Shown in pieces: positions 42,070 to 53,200 of a stretch of 64,000 bases of DNA. Source of the stretch: Zopfochytrium polystomum (taxonomy: Eukaryota; Chytridiomycota; Chytridiomycetes; Chytridiales; Chytridiaceae). The position numbers and the translations under genes are program-made. How positions within the stretch are numbered: the stretch's first letter is position 1; each line of letters starts with the position of its first letter. The stretch is taken from the NCBI GenBank assembly GCA_025765615.1, contig JAIVFJ010000040.1:186001-250000 (forward strand), in the 5' to 3' direction. Under the pieces are notes generated by a model, which saw only the letters and a program-made list of their open reading frames with translations, was not told where the DNA came from and searched no databases.

Positions 42070-43510
42070 TGTGAGACTACACTGAGGTCTCAGTGATAAA
42101 GTCTAGGGATTTTATTTGCAAAAACAAGCGTACCTGTCATAAAACCGCAAGGATCAGGACCCCTATTATTGCTCCTGGTTCTTTAGTTTCCAAGGCGTTA
42201 TCAAAGTGTATTTGCAGCTAACCCGTCTTTATTATTGGGCCTGCTTTTACTACTTTTGTCTTAACAGTTTCCGTTGCACCAGGGTTTTCTCAACATATTT
42301 TCTTTTTCGGTGACTAACGGAGACTGCCCGACTGCCTAGGGATGGGGTGCCTGACAGGCTGTACCCCAAGCCCGCCTAATTTATTATTTATTTTTGGCAC
42401 TTGTACATACACGCATAGGGTTGGGGGGGACTTGGAGCATTTGTGGTGGATGCTCCAAGTCAGGGGGGTTGACTTGTCAATTTTCTCTCTCTCTGTTTTT
42501 GGGCCATTTTCTCTCTTTCCTTTTTTTTCTTCAATCTGATTTCTGTCCATTGGCACCAATACAGAGTCCCTTCAAATCCATCTGGCTCACGAAGGTGAGG
42601 GTAGTGAGAGATGGTACACACCCAGGTGTGTACATGGTCCCTTCGTGGGGCTCCTCTTAAGGGGCTGTGGGTGGGGAATGCAGCTGGCCCCACCAGCAAC
42701 TGTGTGACATTGCTGGCTCTGTGTTGGAGTGAGGATCCCTGGCGCTTGCCCGCCGTGACGACAGTGGTGGTGGTGGTGATGACGACGGCGTCGTCGCCCC
42801 CAACCTTCCCATCCCCGCGGAGGTGTTGGTGGCCCGACACCTGAGAGTTCGATCTACAAGCGCCTGCCTCGGTCCTATTGCTGTGAGGGTGAGATGTGTG
42901 AGTACGAGTGCGATGTGATAAAGCCTGTTGGTCGAGTGATCGTGCCGACGCAGCCCGGCGGGGTGCCTGTACAATTGCAGGTGTTTCCGCGTGCGAGTTC
43001 CCTGCTGGCGACCTTCCGACCCCTACATAGTCGACTCCCTTCTCTCTCTCCCCCCTGTCGCTGGCAACGACGAGGGCTCCTGCAGCACCGTCCGCAACGA
43101 GGGGCACTAGGTCACGCCCTGTCCGTCCCATCGCTATTAACCGCTCCTGTTGTATTTGAGATTAGGTTCCTGAGATAAAAACCCCCGTTTCCCTCTTCTC
43201 TCTCTTTATTCTGCGGTTGTGTTGCGCCCTCGGGAGTGCCCTTCCGTTTCCCCTTGCATTGGCCCGCAGCCACGCGAGTAATCAGTGCTCCAGCACCGAT
43301 CCTTCAGAGGATTGTCCCTCTGAATGTTCATTCTTTGTGTTTGAGACCCCTGTTAGACAGACCAGTAGGGATACTTCGTGGACTAGGCAAGTAGTAGGGT
43401 TGAAACACCCCCTAGACAACAGCCCAATAAAGTTAGTTTTAGCCTATTATTTGCTTTCCCTCACTCTAGGGCCCAGATCCCAGGGTCAAAGGAGTGAGTA
43501 TAGTCTCACA
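42070..43510 (+). mobile_element. LTR A, 3' LTR of the chromodomain element
   Basis: 1,441 bp with perfect 10-bp inverted ends, TGTGAGACTA and TAGTCTCACA. Directly before it is a purine-rich tract (TTAAAAAAGAGGTAC) suited to plus-strand priming. The same LTR stands alone at 2,036-3,488 and as an old, interrupted copy at about 47,500-49,872. It carries poly(CT) and TGGTGGTGATGACGACGG-type simple stretches inside. Confidence 0.9.
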
Positions 43511-43763
43511 CTTAGGGCAACGAAGGGGGCGTCTAAGGCAGCACCAACCAATCTGTGCCAGCTCCTTCCCAAGACAGAAGCCAAGGGGAAAGGCAAGAGA
43601 GTGGAGAGGAAAGTGGCCAGGTCCCAACCTGTTGGAGCCACCACCTTGGAGCACCAGCTCCCTCTCTGCCAAAGACAAGCCCTAAGTTGGAGGGGGTTGG
43701 ACCCTAAGGGCAAACACAAGGAACAGTTTGTGTGCAGAGATGCCTGTTGGACCAAACCAGAAC
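43511..43763 (+). other. unassigned segment between LTR A and LTR X
   Basis: 253 bp with no match that I recognise. Either target DNA of LTR A or part of an older element. No frame of interest. Confidence 0.4.
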
Positions 43764-44169
43764 TGTTTTCCACTTAACAGAACCAGACACATCTTGTCTC
43801 ACACCCAAGAGAGGTTCCAACTCAATCCAAGGAGGGGGCACACAGGGTGGGAGACAGTGGGACTCTTCTTGCTTCATCCTACTAGGACACAGACATCTGC
43901 CTCACCAGGCCAGAGGAATCCCTTATCTTAGAAGCAAGGAAGGTTAAAACCCACTCCCACACACAAGTCTGTCACCATGACATCACAGCATTAATCTGAG
44001 AGAAAGAGGGTCTGAGCCCAGTGAAGACCAGGCCCACCAGAGGCCACAGAAGCCAACAACCAGGGAGATGGGGGCATACCTGAGAGACCATTCCTGCAGC
44101 AGTACCTGACCAGACAGCTCATTCATATCACCTTGAGAGACCTGGATTTGACTAGATGTATTGACAGGA

Positions 44170-45266
44170 TGTGAGATTCCTAATCTCACTGACCATGGTC
44201 TTAGCAGGGGTCTCCCTAAAAGCTCTTCCCCAGTTGTGACTATGTCATTATATTGGCCCCTTATATTTATTTTTTATTACCATTCATCACATCCCTCACA
44301 GGCTCTAGTGTTTATCACTATAAAAGAGCATCCTGTGTTCCTTGTGCTGAATGGGCCTAAGCACAAGGGGCACACCCCTTATTCATCCTATTCATTCTTA
44401 TTTTTACTCATTTTCCTTTTTCTCTCATTTTCCCACCTTTCAATCCACTGTCCCTGCACTGATGTGGCCTCAAAGCATCAAATTATGTTCACCCGAAATT
44501 TGGAGGCAGGAGAGACACTGGGTGGAGGGAGGGTGTGGCTGAAAGAGTGATTCACCCTTCCAAATTGTTCTTTCTTTCATTTACTCCTTTTGTTATGTCT
44601 TTTCCCTTTTTCTCTTTTCTTTCTTTCTTCCTTCTTTCCTTCTTTCTCTCTTCCCCTTTCCTATAAATACTCCCTCTCTCTCCTCCTTTGTTCTATATAT
44701 ATCTACTCTCTCTCAATAAATCCTACCTAGGTAACAACCAATCCTTTTCTTTCCTCTTTGGTGTTTCTCCCCAGGCCAGTGCTACCAGACCAAGCTGGGG
44801 ATGGAGTCCTCTTAGGCCAGTGCTACCTGACCAAGCTAGTAGAGGTATGATTTCCCCAGGCCAGTGTGTTGTATGCCAAGCTGGGGTGAGGTTTCCTTCC
44901 CTTTCCTTTCTCTTCCTTCCCCTACCTGGTTGGTTCTCACATTGAGCTCTGTCTCTGTGATACTGGCAGATGCCATACTGCCTTAGGGCATCCCTTTGTT
45001 GAACTGCTGCCTGTTGGTCACCATGTTGGATAGTCAGGGCTTGAATCTGGGGCCTGTGGGGTACTCTTCATTGAGCAACTCCACTTGGTCTAGCTGTCCT
45101 TGAATAAAGACAGAATTGAACCACATCATCCATCTTTGTTGAGTTTGAGCTGAATCCAGGGTACTGGCTCTGCTAATAACCAGGAGCTTCCCATCTTAAA
45201 GATTTGTCTTATCCCTTTTGCCACTAGACTATTGATGAGCCCCTGAAGATGAAGAGGAGATCTCAT
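44170..45266 (+). mobile_element. solo LTR B inserted in LTR X
   Basis: About 1,097 bp from TGTGAGATTCCTAATC to GGAGATCTCA, with inverted TGAGAT/ATCTCA ends. Around it the LTR X sequence ACAGGA is repeated as (TA)AGGA, suggesting a 4-5-bp target duplication. TATATATATC lies near 44,694-44,703. A reverse-oriented partner is at 1,690-3,710, itself split by LTR A. Confidence 0.8.
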
Positions 45267-46089
45267 AAGGAACCTAGAGGCACCACCACAGATTTACCCT
45301 CTATCCTTCCATCACCAAGTGGCTCCTACCCAGTCCAACCCAAACAGTATGCAGAATGGTGAGGTGCACTGGGGATTGAACCCAACACACTGCCATGACG
45401 GCCAAGAGGAACCAACCCTCCTGTCACACACCAGGGGACTGCAACCCCCAGCTCATACACACAGTCAGAGAAGGACAAGGGCAGGCAAGGGACTTCAGGT
45501 ACAGTTCTCACAGTCAACAAGAAGGGGGGGCAGCAGTTTGAATAGGAGAGGTTGGAATCACAGGGAGGAGAGGAAAAAGGAAGGAAAACACATACAAAAC
45601 AACAAAACAATAAATAAAACAGTAAGGAGCAGAATGGGAGGGTGATTCACCAAATGGGGCTGAGCCATCAACAAAGAGAGACAGCTCAGAGAATCATGGG
45701 GCCATTTATTGGCAGACAGCCACCAGAGCAGAATGGAGGGGGGGGTGGAGGAACTGGCAAGAAATGATTGGTGCAGACAAGAGGACAGTCACCACAGCCA
45801 CAGAAAGAAAGGAAGACACACAAAGAGAGACAGTAAACAAACAATTAAATAAAAGATAAAACAAGAAAAAGAGCCAAAACAAAGGAAAATATTAATTGAA
45901 AAAATAAGTAAAAATCATCAACAGAAAGAGAAAGAAAAGCCCTGTCTTCTCATACCACTCAAATGAGGCATTACATCATGGTAGCTGGGCATCTGGACTT
46001 TGCACTTCTCCCACAGAAGTGGTTCAGTCCTTAGTCATTCCAAAAGTGAAGGGTTTTTAGCTGGACATGGTGGACTTTGCAGCCCAACA

Positions 46090-46160
46090 GTCAGCATGTC
46101 TCAATCTTGACACCTTCCCAATTGAAGGGAGCGCTCTAGCCACTGAGCAAGGAAGCCCTA
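46090..46160 (-). repeat. tRNA-like module inside the diverged LTR X
   Basis: Minus strand: CTTCCTTGCTCAGTGGCTAG, then AGCGCTCCCTTCAATTGGGA with a full seven-base loop TTCAATT (anticodon position CAA), then GTGTCAAGATTGAGACATG. Conservation in this diverged copy shows the module is older than the inverted duplication. Confidence 0.6.
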
Positions 46161-46423
46161 TGCCAGCAGTTGAGCAAACACTGAGTAATAATAGCACAAA
46201 TAATAATAGTGGCAGGTGACGTAGGCGCAACAACAAAGTGTCAGTCAGTGGCTTATGTGGACATCCAATAATAATAAAATAATAATATATGCAACGGAGT
46301 CCAAGCCGAATGCGTGTATAACGCACTTCAAGACAGGTGGATAATCCTCACAATTATCAGTGAAAAAGTGGGTATACACTCTTTTATTTGAGGTCACAGG
46401 CTTGACAGCCTGTTGTCCTCACA

Positions 46424-47497
46424 TAGGTCTGTCTGCGTTAGGTCCTGGATTCCTTTTTCGCCAATGACTTTGATCTGAAGGTTACTATTGAATTCCGTCA
46501 GCCTCTTGCCAGTGAACATGCTGACAAAAGAGTTTAGGCTGGACAGCATTGCATTGCATGTAGTGATCTTGCTGCAGGAGAAACCAGTAGCTTGAAAATT
46601 TGGAGGAGTTGGTTGACGGTGCAGCGGTGACGAATAGTGACTCTGAGAGTTGTTTTATGCTGTACTTGATGGAAAAATGGTCCAGCATAGAAGATGTGTG
46701 TTGCACACAATGCTTGTTGCAAGCTGAACAAAAAATTTTGAAATCAGAATAGCAGGTTGGCACTGTTGAAGAGCGACTGTGTGCCAAATTTCAGGCTGAG
46801 AATCAAAGTTTTGGTGGTGTTGTCCCTTAGGGAGTGTTGGAGAACAAAATGAAGGGAACTTAGAGCAATTTGATGTGCAGCTGGGGTGATTGTCACACAA
46901 GAAAGGACAAAATGGTGGTTGGGGGTAGTGGTAGACTTTTGGACCCTCCTTAGCAAAATTGCTTGTCGCTCCTGCTGTAGGGTTGTGGCTGGTCACGTTA
47001 GGTTTCAATGGAAAGAGCAGAAGCACGCAAATACAGCTGTGTAAGGGCACCCCTTGATTGCTCCCAAGCGTTGAGAAGATGTCTTGCAAAGTTGAGAAAG
47101 CGTTTTTTCAACTTTGGAGACCAATCAAATTCCGTAGAGACAACATAGAGAGCTGCGTGATAGCTTATTGAAAAGAGAAGAATCAGAGCTTTTGAATGCA
47201 CTATTGCAAGCCTGGGTTGAATGACAGAGTTGGCTGGGAAAGGGTGTTGAATTTTTGGTCTCCCAAACAAAATGGTCTTTAAAGATGAGCTACGCTGATT
47301 CTGTTTGTTGGAGGTGGTAGAGATTGTTTTTCTGAGATAGAATCTATGGTTGATGCAGCCAGATAGCTGGCACGCTGTTGTGTAAACAGTCTACTCTGAG
47401 TGAGTGAGTGAAAGGAGTGAATGAAGTGGAGATGTGTGTTTGTGGCTGGTCCTTCTCCCCAACTTGGACAGAAAGAGAAAAAAACTCTGTTGTGACT
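46424..47497 (-). mobile_element. element E fragment (leader and gag start), reverse orientation
   Basis: Reverse complement of about 11,985-13,165. Shared strings include CACTCACTCACTCAGAGTAG, GCTTGCAACAAGCATTGTGT-type sequence and the CTTCAGATCA segment of gag. It lacks the 117-bp fold-back insertion of the 12 kb copy. It ends where LTR X (46,423) and LTR A (about 47,500) begin. Confidence 0.65.
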
Positions 47498-47712
47498 TGG
47501 AGTTATTATTTGTTTCTGCACTTGTTCATACATGCATAGGGTTGGGGGACTTAGAGCATTTTTGGTGGATGTTCCAAGACGGGGAGGGGTTGACTTGTCA
47601 ATTTCTCTCTCTCTGTTTTTTGGGCCATTTCTTTTCCTTTTTCCTTCAATCTGATTTCTGTCCTTTGGCACCAATACAGAGTCCGTTATGAATCACCCTC
47701 TGGAAACCTCTG

Positions 47713-47730
47713 GAACCTTCTAGAACATTC
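47713..47730 (+). promoter_or_regulatory. perfect four-unit heat-shock element
   Basis: GAACCTTCTAGAACATTC: GAA, TTC, GAA and TTC each separated by exactly two bases, the alternating nGAAn array bound by trimeric heat-shock factor. Further GAA-nn-TTC pairs follow at 47,748-47,755, with half sites at 47,703 and 47,738. Confidence 0.75.
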
Positions 47731-47875
47731 CTTCATGGAACCTTGTGGAACCTTCGGGGACCTTCTTTGCTTTCCTGACTTGTCTTGTTGTCATTGGTAT
47801 CATTGGTATCATTGTATTACTAATTGCTCTTTCTGGAACTTTCTTTGAGTCTTGACAAGGAAGACTCTCAAAAGG

Positions 47876-47883
47876 TATAAAAG
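47876..47883 (+). promoter_or_regulatory. TATA box of LTR F
   Basis: AGGTATAAAAGGGGG, a strong TATA match about 145 bp downstream of the heat-shock element and about 110 bp before the LTR end, leaving room for a start site and R/U5 region. Confidence 0.7.
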
Positions 47884-48019
47884 GGGGATGGGGGACCTGT
47901 CCCATCCCTCAAGTGAATTATTGTTTCCAATACAATCATCACTCCTCTCAGTTCCTTGTCTGCCTTGCCCTGTCCTGCCATGTTCCTGACAGAGTCCCTT
48001 CAAATCCATTTCGAGTGTC

Positions 48020-49250
48020 AAATTTGAGTCCTCCCACCGCCACAATCACGAGATCATCGCCATCTGCCGCCACCGCCACCACCCAGATCAGCACCAAACC
48101 TGGCATAGAGAAGCAGCATCACATGAAGCATGATGCTGCCACATGCAAGACGGTTGTCAAATTGGACACAAAGGGATGGAGCCTTGGCAACATCAGCGAC
48201 TTTGTTCCAATCAAGCAATCTAGTGGCCAAAGTATAATATGCCGCTTTGACAAGACTGGAAGCCTGGTGGATCTCCCACGCAGTGGGCAGCCAAAATAGC
48301 TCTCAGTCTACGATCTACGATATCTGGCTCAGGCTGCAAGAGGTTCTGCAGAGAATTGTCTCCATTTGTTACAAGACATCTCAAACTTTGTGAATTCAGC
48401 TCGATTGTCTCTCGTTACAACAAGAACTATTTGGAAACACTTGCACCTGCTTGGAATTCACAGCTTTATTTCAAAGAAGAGGCTTTTTTGTCTCTGAAGC
48501 ACTGAGCTAGGCGCCTGGCATTCACTCGCAAGCATAAGGACTGGACAGTCAAAGATTGGGCCAAAGTTATTTGGACTGATGAGGCAACTTTCCAGACTGG
48601 GACGAAGGGCAAAGTCTGATTGTGGAGGAGAGCTGGGGAAAGCATGATGAATGAGTGCTTGCAAGGCTTGTGCAACAGTGGTTGTGGATCCATCGCAACT
48701 TGGGTTGTTTCATGGGTTCGAACCCAGGAAGCATTTTGTTCATTGATGGCTGGCTCAACTCAACCAAGTATCTTGACATTCTGGGTGTGGAGTTTGAGGG
48801 TTTTCTGGATTACATGAATAGGAAAATGGACTCTTAAAACAATCTGACCGCCAACTTCATCTATCAGCAAGTCAATGCACCAGCTCACAAATCAGTGAAA
48901 GTGGGACAATGGTTTAAGAAACGAGGATTAAAAGTTCTGGATTGGCCTGCGCAAAGCCCAGATCTAAGCCCGATTGAGCATCTCTGGGAACACCTGAAGC
49001 TAACAGTGCAGAATGATCGCCCATCTGGAATCCCAGCTCTGAAAAACTTAGTTTCAAGGGCATTGACCAAAATTCCCCATTTGTTCCTTCAACGTTCAGT
49101 TGAAAGTATGCAGAGGAGAATCAAGTATGTGATCAAAAACAGAGGGGGTTTCGCAAAGTTGCTCCTTATTCACCTTTTACTTTACCTGGTTTTTTTTTTT
49201 TTTTGGACTGTGTCACTAAAGGGGTTTGAACTGACACCGTCCATGTTCCC
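48020..49250 (+). pseudogene. decayed Tc1/mariner transposase in LTR A
   Basis: Frames in order: a paired helix-turn-helix region (MKHDAATCKTVVKLDTKGWS, then GSLVDLPRSGQPK) at 48,123-48,298; a middle part broken by several stops (48,300-48,890); and the C-terminal catalytic block at 48,895-49,150 containing VLDWPAQSPDLSPIEHLWEH. The last part is the Tc1 signature, with the second Asp region and the final Glu of the DDE triad. At least six stops or frame changes make it inactive. Possible terminal repeats are GTGTCAAATTTGAG near 48,026 and, reverse complemented, GTGTCAGTTCAAAC near 49,222-49,235. Confidence 0.85.
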
Positions 49251-49755
49251 CTGACTGCAAATGGTCCCTTCGGGGGCTCCTCTTAAGGGGCCATGGGTGG
49301 GAATCATGTGTGACACTGCTGGCTCTGTGTTGGAGTGAGGATTACAAGTTGTCATCGCTATCTCTGCAGCTGGCCCCCCTTCTGTCCAGAGCATTGAGGG
49401 CAGTCCCCACTGCCCACAGCGCCTCAAGGGTTCCTGTCCCCGACATGCCGTTTCCTATTGCTATGTGAGAGAGTTGTGCAAGCACGAGTGCCATGTGATA
49501 AAGCTTGTCTGTCGGTCAAGTGGTTGGGTGGATGCAGCTGGGTGCGGCGCATGCATGATTGCTGCTGTTTTCTGTGTAAGAGTTCCCAGCTTTTGACTTT
49601 TGGCCCGTACATAGTCGACTCCCTTCTCTCTCCCGCCCTTGTCACTGGCGACGACTAGGGTTCTCTCAGCGCCAAACAGTGAGGGGTACTTGGTTGTACC
49701 CTGTCGATCCCACCACGCTACTAACCACTCCTGGTGTGTTTGAGATTAGGTTCGT

Positions 49756-50150
49756 TCAAGGGCTGACATTTTGTAGACGCCGCAAGTAGTTGGGATAAAC
49801 GCTCTCTGGACAACAGCCCAACAAAGCCAGCGCTGGCCAATTATTTCCTTCTCTCACTAAGAGCCCAGATCCGGCATTTGGTGCCACCTCTATCATGTTC
49901 TCCAAGACGTCGGTCCTCCTTGTGCCGTTCTTCCAATCCTCAGGACTGGCCTTCGTTGTTTGGGACTTGACGAATGTGGTGGATTTTAGACCGTGTTGAC
50001 CATACGGGTCGTATTTTAGCTTTTTGCAGAGAATACATGGCATATCTGCACAAGCGACTTTATTCTGCAACTTTTGCAAAAGATTCACGTCTGCACATTC
50101 CTGCAGCACAGTCGTTCCACAATAAATAAGAGAAGTCTTCGTTCAACTGG
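49756..50150 (-). pseudogene. unidentified exon abutting LTR A
   Basis: A minus-strand frame beginning about LQECADVNLLQKLQNKVAC contains a Cys-x2-Cys pair (CILCKKLKYDPYGQHGLKST) with host-like composition up to about 49,885 (RRTDVLENMIEV). It then runs into LTR A sequence, where it ends. No start or upstream exon is evident and I do not recognise the family. It is either the cut 3' part of a host gene interrupted by the LTR, or a chance frame. Confidence 0.35.
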
Positions 50151-50264
50151 AATGTTTCCACAGCAGACCCCAAATCTCAAATTTACACAGAAAAACACCG
50201 CATCGACTGTGACAACTGCCAGTAACAAGCAAAATACTCGGAGGAGATGAACAACTCATTGGCA

Positions 50265-53200
50265 CTACGTGCGATTCATGCTGGTGCCTGGGCCAGCGTG
50301 CTTCAGGACAAACATAGTTTGACTGTCATTGACATCCCTGTCTCGCACGCAAAACAGCACATCTGTATCGCAGTGCAAAAGCCTACTTCCTTGGCCCGGA
50401 AAAGACTGAATTAACTCTCCGGAATGCACGTCGCGTACTTCCACAAAATGGGAATCAAATGCGAAGATAAATGGAGGTATACAAGCTGTAAAATCGCTGA
50501 GTTTAGGTGATGAAATCTGTTTTCAACACAAAGCAACTCACCGAAACTATTTGGCAAACCAGCCCAGACAATCATAAAGTCTGGGAGAACTCTTTGGCCC
50601 AATTTGTTCACATAGAACGCAAATTCTTGATAATAGCTTTTGTTAGAAGAAGCACACAAATAACTTTTGAGCCAACCGTTGTAGCAAAGAAGGTAAGATT
50701 CTTCAACCCTGAATATGGCCAAAGGTTTTAGATCATCCCGGTTCAGTGCAAGATCCAAGTTCGGGTCGGCTGGGTCAAGCAAACCTGTAAATTTTGTGTA
50801 AGAATTTGCAACTTCTAAGGGTCTGCGATGCCTTGGGTGTCTAGGGTTTCCAGGTCGATCACCTCGAATCCTCTCATGCAACCAACACACAGTTTTGTTT
50901 TAAGGAAGTGAATTGAGCAAGCGACTGATGGTATGTAAAACTCCTGGAAAAGATGTTTATCCATGCCTGTTTCTGGTGTACGCGGAATACCTTGTACAGT
51001 CTAAGTGATTCTTGCAAGCTACGGAATAGCATGCCCAAACCAACTCGTTTCTTCCCGGACATTGTTGCCCCAGGCTCAAACACCTTGATTGTCGAGCTTA
51101 AGGATATCGAAATGGCGCAAACCAAAGTCTTGTCGCCACAAACACCGGTTTTGAAGAAGTTCACGCCCTCTGCAACTTTGCGGATTTTTCTAGTTGGACC
51201 CAAATCGGTCACATCACCTCCATCTAAGGAGTCTAAAGGCACTGTCACCAAGGTGCGGTCTGTATGAGCAAGAATGAGCGATGAAGACGTTTGTCAACGA
51301 AGCTTTGCTCAAACCAGAAAGAATGACGACAAAGTCGTAGTCCCGCAAGACGTCTAATTGAATTGCGCTCGTGATACCAACAACTTTAGTGAATCGAGGA
51401 GATCGCATGTTTCCTGGGCGATATCCACCAAGAGTGTCTTCCCCCCTTCCATTGCCGGACACGGAAGGACTGATATAGAGGCCGCAATCTGTACCAACTA
51501 GCAATCGACCATTTACGACTGCAGAGCACTTTATTCGGCCAGTCAGCTCCGGAAGCGCTTCTCTCGAGTCCAAGATCAGATTGAGCTCCGAAATCGCTGA
51601 GGATCGAGACAGGCGTTGCGACTTAAGCTTTTGAATATTGTCCCGCCAAATTGTGCGAGCTACTTCAGTTTCTGTCACGAAAGAGAATACTTGTATTGAG
51701 CCGGTGCTATAAGCGGTCGCGCCAGTCGCTGGAGCGAGAGATCCCGCTGGGCTGGACGAGGTTGGGGTGCCTCCAGAGCTGGGATTGAGTGGTTGTGCTG
51801 GAGAACTCGCTGCGCTGCTGCCGTGCCGGCTCAAAAAGCACAGAGTGAAGCATGTCTTATTCTCTACTGGTGGGCCCCCCGTCACAGTTGACATACGTGC
51901 GGCTGTCTTGAACACAGTTGCCCTGTCCGGAGGTCCTTTCGACTGAGATCCTTCTTTCGAAGATCGAACCAAATTCGAGTATATTGGTTCATTCTCAAGC
52001 ACCACCAACTCTAACGGCATCGGCTGAGAAGGAGAGTCATTAAAGTTGAAAACTAAGTACATAACGTACCGCTCTGTAAATCTGGTATTTAAAGCTTTTC
52101 ATGCGAGAATCAGATTCTGAGCGGGTATCCGCTCTTTCACGAGCCATCAAAAGTAGATGGTCGAAAAGAAACATAGTCACTGAGACATCCCCACCACTGA
52201 GACGTTTGAGAGTAAGCTTTCCTTCGTAATGATGTCGCCTCTCAGGCACAGACAGTTTAAGGTCCTTCCACCAAGCAATTAAGCCATTGGCTAATCTATC
52301 TCAAGAAGAACTCACGTAACCGTCCGTAAAAATAAGTTGGTTGAGTTGATTGAGCTTTATCTTGTTAATGGTTGCTCCAGATGCCTCATTCATTTTCCCC
52401 AATACTGATGTTATGGATTCTAGCGCCTCATTTATAAGCCTTCGGTCCAGATGATCCTCTGGTGTCTTTGAAAGAATGGCTTTGAGCAACAGTTGATAGC
52501 TTGCCATTCGAGTAATAGGTTTGTGCAAATAACCATCCAACTCCTGCTTGCTGTCTGCTTTGCTGTCTGTGCGGACTATGCATCTCTACGAAAGTTTACC
52601 ATACTGTACCAAGCAAAAACATGTTGAATCCAATACTCACGGACAGGAATTCCTTGAATCGACTATTATGTGCTTTTTCGTAAGCTATTTCATTTCGAGA
52701 GTATTCGCGGTTTCCACAATACTCTATGTAAACTCGAAAGTCGTCTGCAATATCCACGAAGATGTCGCCGATTTGCTCAACTATATGAGACTCGCGTTGG
52801 CGCTGCAACAGCATTTGTAGTAATTTGGTATTGACAGTGAGAATGTCGCCGACGTTAAAGAATACTTTCTCAATGAAATGCGGTAATCTGCTGTGCTCGA
52901 TGATATCTGATGACTGGAGGGGGAGCGCGTAAAGCTTGCGGGCGAGTTCAGTTAATAGAAAATTGTCAACCAGCCTTACCGATTGAATCATCTTCAGTTC
53001 ATCAACGTAATTACGCTCAGTCTTGATCATATCATAGATGGCGTTTTGGCGTTTTTCCTCCTCCTTAGAGACTGAATTCACTATTTCAATAGGGACGGTG
53101 TTCGACCACCAATCGTCCTTTCAAGAAAGAAGAAAGTTAAGGTGTGTGCTGATGGTGGCTCACAGTTACATTTTGCGGTTTCTCTGAGTCTTGGCGCAAC

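Larger units (their letters stand above)
43764..46423 (+). mobile_element. diverged LTR X, interrupted by LTR B
   Basis: 43,764-44,169 and 45,267-46,423 align with LTR X at 27,460-29,101 with many substitutions and small deletions. The two pieces are separated by a complete LTR B. Ends match (TGTTTTCCAC, then CCTCACA), but the bases flanking this copy do not form a target duplication, so it may be one end of a deleted element. Confidence 0.8.
47684..47991 (+). mobile_element. 308-bp solo LTR F with heat-shock-type promoter
   Basis: A small LTR bounded by a 5-bp direct repeat, GAGTC (47,679-47,683 and 47,992-47,996). It starts GTTATGAATCACC after one base (C in place of the expected T) and ends CTGACA, so the ends read TGTT...ACA if that base is restored. 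Uninterrupted LTR A at 42,565 confirms the empty site. It contains a heat-shock-element cluster and, 145 bp downstream, a TATAAAAG box, so it looks like a compact promoter. Confidence 0.7.
47500..49872 (+). mobile_element. old LTR A copy interrupted by a small LTR and a Tc1 element
   Basis: Three segments, about 47,505-47,683, 47,992-48,018 and about 49,258-49,872, align in order with LTR A at 42,395-43,490 (for example CATGCATAGGGTTGGGGG, CAGAGTCCCTTCAAATCCAT, GGCTCCTCTTAAGGGGCC, ACAACAGCCCAA). The first roughly 330 bp and the extreme end are missing. Divergence is clearly higher than between the other two copies, so this is the oldest. Confidence 0.75.

Noticed and set aside
52548..52820. 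90-codon plus-strand frame in the RhoGEF region
   Set aside because: Antisense shadow of the DH domain exons, which carry the recognisable motifs.
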